Below are positions 33,672-42,236 of a stretch of DNA of 64,000 nucleotides, in pieces. The notes beneath the pieces are model-generated. The model was not told the DNA's origin, did not search any database, and worked only from the letters and a program-made list of their open reading frames with translations. The stretch spans positions 25,989,191 to 26,053,190 of the forward strand of contig CM077116.1 in assembly GCA_039619475.1 (NCBI GenBank), in the 5' to 3' direction. Source of the stretch: Icerya purchasi (lineage: Eukaryota > Arthropoda > Insecta > Hemiptera > Monophlebidae). The position numbers and the translations under genes are program-made. Each line of letters begins with the position of its first letter. The first letter of the stretch is position 1.

Positions 33672-36600
33672 AATAACTTTAAATAAGCAATTCTTGTATA
33701 TAAATTTATTTCGCGTATTTCGGAAACGGCTATGACGATTTGGATATAATTTGCACACTAGAGGTATTTTGGGCCAATAAATCGATCTGTCAAGGTCTAA
33801 TCCATGGCAAAATTTGGTTTCGCGAGTTTTAAATGGGTTTTAATGTTTTGAGTAGTAAATCGCAAAAAACAATCATTTATTGAGATTTGCTGGCTATAGC
33901 GATTTCATTTTTAAAAACAATCATTTATTGATAAGAACAGTTCATTTTTTTTTTTTTTTTTTTGTATTAATTTTATATTTAAATAAGAAAAAAAAAACTG
34001 TTTTTTAATAGCTACTAAACAAAAAAATAAAAATAAAATCGGTTAATAAACAAACGAGAAAAGAGTACTGAACTGTTTTGTCTTTGCCTATTTATATACA
34101 GATATTAAATGTTTTGCGTATTTATATATTTGTTTGTGAAAGTGAATTGCTGAGAATATGTTGTGTCCATTTAAAAAACCCCCATTCTTATTACACTTTG
34201 CAGTGATTTAGTCGGAGATTTTTTCCAATTGGTTGGAAAATAGCTGATCACAGGTAAAATTACAAGACGCTTTTTATTTGTTTTTATAACGAATAAACCG
34301 ATAATAAAGCTGGCGACCCTATGTACTTAAAATTTAATTAGTATGGAAGGAAGTATTAGGTTAAGACCCGATTTCGTCATGGTAAAACTAAGTGTGTTCA
34401 AATATATACGTAATGATAGATAAACTTTAAAAAGGTACTACAATATAGCAAATTGTTTCTATTAAATTAATTGCAATCATGATTTTTTAATTTAAATAAC
34501 CAGTTCATATGTAGGTAAGATCGAAAAATATTCATATTTAATCAGTATGTGATTCGTATTTAAGTATATTTTCCGAAAAAACACGATTTTACAAAAAAAA
34601 ACTACTGAACGAAGCTCGGCCACCCAGGTACTATATATTGATATATGTACATGAAAATTACAACCTTTTCTTAAATATAATAAAAAACTTCATATATGTA
34701 TTTCTAAAATTACCTGTTCTTCAAAATGGGGATGGAAAACAAATTCGTTTTTGAAAATTAATCTGAAAAACTGATATGAACGAAATAATTTATCTATGAA
34801 AAAAAATTATATATATATTTAATGAAAACAGTTCGATAAATATAATTTTAAGTAGCATAGTATTTTTATTAATCAAAACTGTTACTTGATTTTATTGAAT
34901 ATTATTAATATATCGGTGCAGTACAATGTGCTTTTGTGTTTTTACTTATATCATTGCAACAACTTAAAAAGTTAGGCTTTTTTTGAAACTAATGTATTAT
35001 CATTAAAAGTTTTTACCATTGAGCTTTGCGAGCATAGTATTTCCGAACTACTATGAATTTTATTGATTTAGCCAGATATATTAATAGTCGCATTCTCTTT
35101 AATTTTACAAAGTTTATTAACTAACCGAAGTTTCATTGCAATCGATTTGAGAATAACAGGATGATCTTTTTTAATGAACTAAGAGTTAATAATTTGATTG
35201 TAGCTCGAGTGGTAAATAGTTTTATTGTAGGTTAGAACTTTCAGTGTCTTTTTTTATAGAAACTACACTTTATTTAGTATTTACTACACTCTTGATTTAC
35301 GATACATTATATTCTTAAGTTGAATGAGACCATTGGAAAATACAATTTAGTCATAATTAAAATAAAATTAGGTGCATATACTTATCGCGTTGGAAGTTGT
35401 ACTTCTTTCAAGTAACTAAAAAGAAAAATTTATTATGCATGCAAGTAATTTATGTAAGTAATAAAAACAATAAGGTGGCCAAAGAAATACATTAAATACG
35501 CTTAATAAAGGTTTGATTAAAGAACATAAATAATGTTTACTTTTATACAGTTTAAATAAAAAATATTAAAGTATTTATTACCTCATAAAACTGAATTAAA
35601 TATATTTAAATCAAATTCATTTATTTCCATTGTTTCTTCTAACGGGAATGAAATAGACATGCGAGTTACAAGTAGTTAGTAATAACTGAAATATGATACA
35701 AATAGTTTTGTAGGAACATTATTGCAGCGGCAATTTAGGGGAGGGGAGAATTTAGGAAATTCAGTAGTTTTCAGGATAGCCTAAAACTTTTCACAATTTT
35801 TTAACACGAGTTTCCGATTAAAATGCAAATAAATTTTTATAAAAATTAAGGGGAATATATGCATCGGCGCACCCAGGATTTGTCCCGAGGGGGCCAAAAG
35901 AGTAGCATATAGGTGTTGAAAAGTGCTAATGACTTCAATAGTATATGTCCAGAAGGGTCAACTAAATTATCTACAACCATTTTTCGATGATAAGTTTTTT
36001 GTTCAATCTTCAATAATCTGTGCTGATATTTGGTGAACATCACCAAGCAGTATCGTTTTGATAGTGGTTTTGTTTGACAGTAGATATAATTTCAAGAACA
36101 TACATATTTTAATGGCGGATCCAGGTGGAGGGGGTATGGGACATTTCCCCTCCCCAAAAGAATCAAATCCTCAATGAAAAAATTGTTTACAACAGAGAAA
36201 CTTAATTTATACTATAAAAAATTTGTATAAATGTTACCTATGGATTTAATTATAACTAATCTTTAATACCGTTTTTTTGTATAAGTATTAATGTTACGTT
36301 TTTATTCTGTTTTAAATGCAACTGTCATCGATCTTTTGTCTTTTTTATTTATTTTTAATTTCAATTTTGCAATATAAATGAAAATAGTTCAATGAGAAAT
36401 ATGTATATATCTGTTTTACCTGCTCACGGACAAACAATTCGGATCAGATTACTAACAAAAGTGAAAAAGAATTAAAGCCTAGTAAAAAATACTATCGTTC
36501 TAATTTTTCCAGTAATTTACTATTCAAATTCTAAACTAACATTTTAGCCACAATTTTATAATTTATTATTTTTCACCTAAAAATAAAACAAAAACTGTAA

Positions 36601-38382
36601 TAGTTGTGTATTTTAAAGAGGTCGCTGTTTGATTTTCTTTATGGAACAAGGCATTGACGCATCCAGAGGTGGGGTTACAAGGCTGCAGCCCCCCAGGGAG
36701 AATAAACGGCACTGTTAATAATCCCCAAATTTGTTATCGGCAAAATTTTTGACAGTAAAAATTAATATTTGATAAAAATATAAAATGTTTTTAAATAATA
36801 TATTTTACACAAAAATAAATATATAAATTAGTGAAGGGAGAGGTACATAGATATACAAAATAGGTTTGACCATCGCCTTTACATTTTCCTATATGATATT
36901 AAATCTCCGTACATGCTCACAAGAGGGTGTGTATTAATTTTAAAAAAATAGCTGATTTCTTAACTTATGATGGGATGTTAAGCTGTTACATTTCTTTGCT
37001 GATGCAAATGTGTTTGGATGCATCTTATATGTAATGCATTATTGACATTAACAAAAAAGATTAAATTTATTGTAGCGCCATTGCTGTATTTGTTTGTGAC
37101 CGTATCTGGAAAACAATGGATGATAACTAATAGACAATAGGAAAATTTTAACAATGGTTTACTATTGAAAACGTCTATATGCATATATTTGTTGAGTGAT
37201 AAAGTATTATTAGAAATCGATTACTTTCCATTATGAACAGTGGTATAGGCGTTTTCTTTTATCAATTTTTTTAAAAAATTACAACTAGCCCTTTCTATAA
37301 AAGAAAATGTACCATTATATGTTTATTGCTTAGTTTTTTATTTGATCAAACAACTTGTGGAAATTATATTAAGCTCTTGTAACATTTTATTTGTATATGT
37401 TGCACATTTTTTTTATATATTGCAGTAATACTTCTTCAAATATAATATCCTCTGCAGATCCATTTTTATCCATGTGCTTGTATTAAGGCGAATATAAATG
37501 TTCCTTTAAGATACAATTGAACTAGAAAAAATTTATTTACTACGAGTATTTTGTACAAGAATTATGGAATAATATGAACGTGCAAATATGGATATTGGTG
37601 TGTATACTTAGGTGTACTGCATCAGTATAACTTAATTTTAGAGTATTTGTTTTATTTGTTTTATGACATATGTAATAATATACAATATCATTTACCATTA
37701 AAACCATTTATCTGTATGGTGCATGTAACTCTTACGGCTCCTAAAATTATTGATTGTTACAGATGTTTATAATATTATTTATTTTCATGAATGATGATGT
37801 TTCAATTTTGTAGTATTATTTTTATCAAATAGTCGAATGAATAAATAGTTACATCAATATACTCCAGTAATCTCATTCTATTTCTTGGATGGGAAGCACA
37901 TACTTTTAGGGGAAAAAAAAAAAAAAATTCACATAAGTTGCTCCATGTTTCGAATGTGCCTTTTTCTGGTGTGTAGGTATTAGTACAATTAATAAACACG
38001 AGACATTTTCTTGACTTTCTCAATGAAACTATTTTCACATTGTTAATTTAAAGTGAATACAATGTGTGAAGTACAAGAAATATGCAGATGAAGCACATGC
38101 ATGGAGTAAAAAACAGTATAGACTGAAATAACCGGAATAGTGATGCAAAGTATGTTTCATGAATGACGTAAGTTTTTTTTTTTTTATTTTCTTTAAGGGA
38201 ATCATTGTAGGTTTCAAAATTCTTATTAATAAGGTTGCAGTAGTTCTATAAAATCGCAATTTACTTCTTATTTATTTATTTTAACGCTACCTGTAATTAC
38301 TCTGACAGTTGTGCCTTGAAAAAGTTTAACTTAATAAATAGTGAAAAGTTGTTTATTATACTTAAAAACATCAAATACATAC
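33672..38382. other. 4.7 kb of AT-rich DNA, no genes; left flank of the LTR array
   Basis: I found no supported gene. Three G/C-rich islets stand out: 35863-35900 (GGCGCACCCAGGATTTGTCC then GGGGGCC), 36113-36160 (TGGCGGATCCAGGTGGAGGG) and 36656-36710 (GACGCATCCAGAGGTGGGG then GCAGCCCCCCAGGG). They resemble the GC-rich ends of the MITE at 11581-11880 and may be termini of decayed non-autonomous elements. The stretch ends at ...AAATACATAC, immediately before the first LTR. Confidence 0.5.
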
Positions 38383-38416
38383 TGATACGGATTCGGTACT
38401 TGCAGCGCTATCTTTT

Positions 38417-38481
38417 AACGATGTCCGAGTTAGAAAATATTCTCTGAAATATCATTAATTCACGATCTCTCGGACATCGTT
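38417..38481 (+). repeat. 13-bp perfect inverted repeat near LTR left end
   Basis: AACGATGTCCGAG at 38417-38429 is the exact reverse complement of CTCGGACATCGTT at 38469-38481, with a 39-bp AT-rich spacer. It is repeated in every LTR (for example from 44582, 50705, 56828 and 62951). It could be a paired protein-binding site, perhaps for integrase or a regulator, or an RNA stem in U3. Confidence 0.7.
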
Positions 38482-38738
38482 CTTTTTAGCCGTCGCTTTG
38501 CCTTGTCAAGTATGCTTACTCGGCCAAAACCGAAAATCCCGTGCCTGTTCGTTCGATCAGTTGCACCGGGATGATACTGCACTAGTGTCTGTGTAGTGGT
38601 TGTGGTCGAGGGCTAAGGCAGTGACATGTGCTTGCGGCGAAAGCGCGCATCCGAACAGTGTGGCGAATGACATTGAGCGAGCGGAGATTTTTAATGTATC
38701 CCGCCAAAAGTCAGGCAGGGCAGTAAGTGCGGTGATCG

Positions 38739-38770
38739 ACGCAGAAGTATTCTTCTAGAAACTTCTGCGT
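38739..38770 (+). promoter_or_regulatory. Hairpin with a perfect three-unit heat-shock element
   Basis: The arms ACGCAGAAGT (38739-38748) and ACTTCTGCGT (38761-38770) are perfect inverse repeats around a 12-bp loop. Within it, 38753-38765 reads TTC-TA-GAA-AC-TTC, an exact match to the alternating TTCnnGAAnnTTC heat-shock-factor site. An additional GAA (38744) and TTC (38750) lie just upstream. The site recurs at 44918, 51041, 57164 and 63287. Heat-shock-factor sites in LTRs are known to make some plant and animal retroelements stress-inducible; here this is inference from sequence. Confidence 0.55.
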
Positions 38771-39060
38771 AGCCTTTATCGCCGTAGCACGGAACACATT
38801 GTTCGTTCGCTTATATTTCTAGTCGCCGTAGTCGTAATTGATAGTTACCACGTTATTGTTTTTTGTTCGTTCATCTAGTCGATCGATACCGTTTTTTCGC
38901 GCGTTACGAAGAGCGCCATGCGGTGAAGTTAACCTTTTTTCGGATATTTTATGTGCCGCATAAAGAATTATACGTGTTTTAAAAGCCTAATGCTCGTTAT
39001 ATTTTTTTTTATCTTCATCTCCGTGTGACTGGCTTACGGAAGAGAAAGACATCGAAGGGA

Positions 39061-39237
39061 AAAGTCAGGATTTGTGACTCTAGCTGCCCGGAAGCAGGGA
39101 CTTAGAAAAGTTAAAGAATTTGTTACACTGGCGAGCCCGAACTGCTAAAGAAAAGTCAATTTGTAACACGGGCACCCGAAATCAGGGACGCAATAGTCAA
39201 TTTGTAATACTGGCGCATCCGAACTGAGGGACTCGAA
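39061..39237 (+). repeat. Four degenerate ~44-bp repeats with primer-binding-site-like cores
   Basis: Units at 39061-39104, 39107-39150, 39152-39194 and 39195-39237 share AAGTCAATTTGTAACAC, then (C/G)GGC-CCCGAA and CAGGGAC. The second core, TGGCGAGCCCGAACTGC (39129), and the fourth, TGGCGCATCCGAACTGAGGG (39211), resemble a primer-binding site for lysine tRNA (TGGCGCCCGAACAGGGAC) with small insertions. The second sits right after the proposed LTR end and is the best candidate. The same block occurs in every unit. Confidence 0.6.
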
Positions 39238-39542
39238 GTGGACCCGGAAAAGAAAAATATTCAATTTCGATAGAAGAAACACAGCGAAGGAAACAGCCAA
39301 GCTGCAACAACAGATAAGCTTTTAAAGTTTTTATTGTCTCCCCGCGGCCTACTTCTTTAGGGTGTATTATACCTATTTTGTTTACGTATTTACGTTAAAT
39401 TTTTTATGAAATGTTATTATCTGACATATAAATCGTTTTTTGTTTTTTTGGTTCGTAGTGATTATCGTATTATTAATATTATTTGTCTGTAGATAAGCCC
39501 AATTACGTAATTTTATCTCGTGAATATACCCTGCCTGAGAAA
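39128..39542 (+). other. Untranslated leader of unit 1
   Basis: It lies between the proposed LTR end and the first in-frame ATG. It has the primer-site-like repeats at its start and ends in two T-rich tracts followed by CGTAG (39455-39459) and TTTGTCTGTAG (39482-39492). Both look like 3' splice acceptors, the second ending just inside the open frame. An in-frame stop at 39474-39476 means the unspliced frame cannot extend further left. Confidence 0.5.
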
Positions 39543-42236
39543 ATGGACGATAGGGATCTATCTAGAGTGGTGACAACTAGGGGAGATTATAGAAACCCCA
39601 AACCCGTCCTCGCCGATACGAGCGACGAAGAGAAGGGAGAGATAGAAGACCCGGACGGTTCAATAGCAGAAAGCTATGACCCACCCAGTCCGCAGGAAAG
39701 AGGATTTACTGATCCAGGTCCATCTTTCCTAGTAAAAAAAAAAACAACTGATACGGAAGAGAGTATACCCGACATGAGGGATATTTTAAAAATGATCGAA
39801 CATCAAAATAAAAAAATGTTCGAACATCTGGATAAAAAATCCGACGAAAATAAAAAAATGTTCGAACATCTGGATAAAAAATCCGACGAAAATAAAAAAA
39901 TGTTCGAACATCTGGATAAAAAATCCGACGAAAATAAAAAAATGTTCGAACATCTGGATAAAAAATCAGACGAATTAAGAGATGGGATGCAAAGGAGCAT
40001 TCGAGAATTTAAAGAGGATTTAACGAGAGAGATTAATAAAATTGAAAAAAAATATGAAGTAGTAAGTAATAAAGTGGAACAAGTAGAGGAAAAAAACAGA
40101 AATTTAACCTCTTATGTCAAGGAGTTGGCTGTAAAGGTGAAGAGAGTAGAGGATGTGGAAAGCAGTTCAAATGAAAAAATAGGGGGTTTGTCGTCCGCCG
40201 TGGTACGAATAAAAAAAAATTTAGAGGAAGAGAAAGAACGTTGGTCAGAGCTTGGCGAGAACGTGGAGAATCTCGAAAATAAAATGAAATCGGTAGAACA
40301 AAATGAGCTAAATTTCGTGGGATATCGATTAACTACATCGGGAGTGTCTATGCAGTCGGAAAAGATAGCGAAAATAAAAAATTTTCCTCCTCCAAACAAT
40401 CGAGATCAGGTCATGTCATTCCTCGGCATGTGCAATTTTTACTGTAAATTTATAAAGTCATATGCAGAGATTATCCAACCTATATCAGTATTAGTTAGTA
40501 ATAAGGTCCCGTTTGTCTGGGACGAGGAACATGATCGAGCGTTTCAGCAATTCAAAGATGCGTTCGCTGAACACATTAAATTACAAACTCCTGATTATAA
40601 GAAAGAATTCATTGTATGTTCTGACGCGTCCGACCGAGCGGTTGGTGGCTCGCTATCGCAATTAGACGAGCAAGGTGATCCGCGGCCGATCATGTTCGTG
40701 AGTCGGCTGCTAACAGGTGCAGAGAGAAACTACTTTACAACTGAAAAAGAGTTGTTGGCCACTATTTTCTGTTTAAAAAAGTTTCGCATAATCATTGAGG
40801 GATATCCGATAATAATAATGACTGACCATAAAAGTTTAAAGTTTTTAAAAGAATCTCGGTGGCAAAATGCACGCCTAACAAGGTGGACTCTTTATCTACA
40901 AAACTTCGATTTGAGACTGGAGTATGTTCCCGGGAAAGAAAACGTTGTCGCGGATATGCTAACACGAAATCTAGGTAATATTCCCGAGATAAACAGTGAT
41001 GTTGCGTTAATTGCCTTTTTCAACAAGTCTACTCAAAGTATAATTAAGGAATTGTTCCGTAATCTTGCAGAGGACCAGCGAGCAGATAAATCTTGGGGAT
41101 GTGTTATAAAAAATATTGAATGTATAGAGAAATTGCGCAGATTTTATCGCATACATAAGGATTTATTATTTTTCCGCAGTAGAGTAAGTGAATTGTGGCG
41201 GATATGTATACCTAGTGCACATGTCGAGGAGCTGATCTGGTTTACACATACTAAATACGCGCACCCTGGACAGCTCCGTACTTATTTGCTGATCTCCCGT
41301 ACATGTCATTTTTTAAAGATGCGAAATACGATCAATAAAGTAATTAAACGTTGTGAATTATGCAAAAAAACAAAACCATATACGGCGAAATCCATCGGTC
41401 CTTTAACAAGCTACTCCCCGCAAGGTCCACTTGACATCGTTGCGGTTGATGTTTTTGGCCCGTTGCCCATTGTAAAAGGGATGAACCAAATATTTGTACT
41501 ATATGACACTTTTTCAAAATACGTTAAGTTCTACCCAATGAAGAGGCTAACGAGTGTAAATTTAATATCGAAGGTGAATCATTTTATCAGTACAGTAGGA
41601 AAAATGAACACTATCGTTTCGGACAACGCCACAGTATTTACTAGTCAGCGCTGGTACGCCTTTTTCGAGAGTAGGGACATCGAAGTGCGGCATATAGCCG
41701 CCTATTGCCCGAAAAACAATCCGGCCGAAAGGGTCAACTTTGAATTAGGTAAGTCAATCAGGTGTTTGTGTCATAAACGTCACACCAACTGGCTGACACA
41801 TCTCGCGGGAATCGAGGCATGTTTCAATAACATCCCGAGTACTATTACCGGATATATTCCGAGTGAGGTGATTTATAGAGAGAATCATTGTCATCTCATT
41901 AGCGAAGTAATTGCGTTTCCGGAGGTGGAGGATAGACAAACTCATGAGAGTATCATAGAAACAATAAAAGCTCGATTAGAACGCCTCAATAATGCGCGCC
42001 GAAAAAAGCAGGTAGAAAAGAATAACATAAGGGAATATAACGTAGGAGATCATGTATATATAAAGAACCATGTCCTATCTAATAAGGCGAAAAAACGCAT
42101 GAGAAAATTGGAGTTATTGTACATAGGGCCTTTTGAAATCATAGACCGTATGCATAACAACGCATATTACCTAAAAGATCTTACTCGCGAAAACAATTAC
42201 GTAATACGCAATATCATCGATTTAAGACCCGCATAA
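39543..42236 (+). CDS. Gag-like coiled-coil / RNase H / integrase fusion protein, RT catalytic domain absent (unit 1)
   Basis: A single 897-codon frame. The open frame reaches back to a TTG at 39483, but the first ATG (AAAATGGAC) is 39543. Residues 1-80 are acidic and disordered-looking. Residues 80-255 form a charged coiled coil with four perfect 14-residue repeats (89-144). At about residue 257 the sequence switches to FVGYRLTTSGVSMQSEKIAK, then FLGMCNFYCKFI, the end of a Ty3/gypsy RT. RNase H follows with D361, E403, D428 and D471. Integrase has H569/H574/C604/C607, catalytic D636, D694 and E729 (D-34-E, as in NP-x-ERVN-type insect elements) and a C-terminal GPF motif. Capsid, zinc knuckle, protease and the RT palm (YVDD) are missing. 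It should hydrolyse RNA in hybrids and join DNA ends, but cannot make cDNA. Confidence 0.9.
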   Translation: MDDRDLSRVVTTRGDYRNPKPVLADTSDEEKGEIEDPDGSIAESYDPPSPQERGFTDPGPSFLVKKKTTDTEESIPDMRDILKMIEHQNKKMFEHLDKKSDENKKMFEHLDKKSDENKKMFEHLDKKSDENKKMFEHLDKKSDELRDGMQRSIREFKEDLTREINKIEKKYEVVSNKVEQVEEKNRNLTSYVKELAVKVKRVEDVESSSNEKIGGLSSAVVRIKKNLEEEKERWSELGENVENLENKMKSVEQNELNFVGYRLTTSGVSMQSEKIAKIKNFPPPNNRDQVMSFLGMCNFYCKFIKSYAEIIQPISVLVSNKVPFVWDEEHDRAFQQFKDAFAEHIKLQTPDYKKEFIVCSDASDRAVGGSLSQLDEQGDPRPIMFVSRLLTGAERNYFTTEKELLATIFCLKKFRIIIEGYPIIIMTDHKSLKFLKESRWQNARLTRWTLYLQNFDLRLEYVPGKENVVADMLTRNLGNIPEINSDVALIAFFNKSTQSIIKELFRNLAEDQRADKSWGCVIKNIECIEKLRRFYRIHKDLLFFRSRVSELWRICIPSAHVEELIWFTHTKYAHPGQLRTYLLISRTCHFLKMRNTINKVIKRCELCKKTKPYTAKSIGPLTSYSPQGPLDIVAVDVFGPLPIVKGMNQIFVLYDTFSKYVKFYPMKRLTSVNLISKVNHFISTVGKMNTIVSDNATVFTSQRWYAFFESRDIEVRHIAAYCPKNNPAERVNFELGKSIRCLCHKRHTNWLTHLAGIEACFNNIPSTITGYIPSEVIYRENHCHLISEVIAFPEVEDRQTHESIIETIKARLERLNNARRKKQVEKNNIREYNVGDHVYIKNHVLSNKAKKRMRKLELLYIGPFEIIDRMHNNAYYLKDLTRENNYVIRNIIDLRPA
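39807..39974 (+). repeat. In-frame 42-bp repeat, four copies in unit 1
   Basis: Each 42-bp unit encodes NKKMFEHLDKKSDE, at 39807-39848, 39849-39890, 39891-39932 and 39933-39974. The first three are identical in DNA, and the fourth differs by TCA for TCC. Units 2-4 of the array have three copies, with the last Lys changed to Asn (HLDNKSD). The 14-residue length is two heptads, so copy-number changes keep a coiled coil in register. Confidence 0.9.

Larger units (their letters stand above)
38383..39127 (+). repeat. LTR 1, leftmost of the array (right boundary inferred)
   Basis: It starts TGATACGG and is proposed to end TTGTTACA, just before a C and the primer-binding-like TGGCGAGCCCGAAC, giving about 745 bp bounded by TG...CA. 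The left boundary is firm, from the array edge and the abutting polypurine tract in later units. The right boundary rests only on the TG...CA and primer-site rule, because no LTR here is followed by unique DNA. It contains a 13-bp perfect inverted repeat, a hairpin with a heat-shock-element match, a GTAAGT splice-donor-like site and a CATAAA that could aid polyadenylation (about 38956). Confidence 0.72.

Noticed and set aside
39807..39974. Regular 42-bp repeats that might suggest a CRISPR-like array
   Set aside because: The copies are contiguous with no spacers, and lie in frame inside a eukaryotic retroelement ORF.
40112..40399. Minus-strand ORF inside the fusion gene, repeated in each unit
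   Set aside because: It is the antisense shadow of the coiled-coil coding region, with Ser/Phe-rich text opposite Glu/Lys codons.
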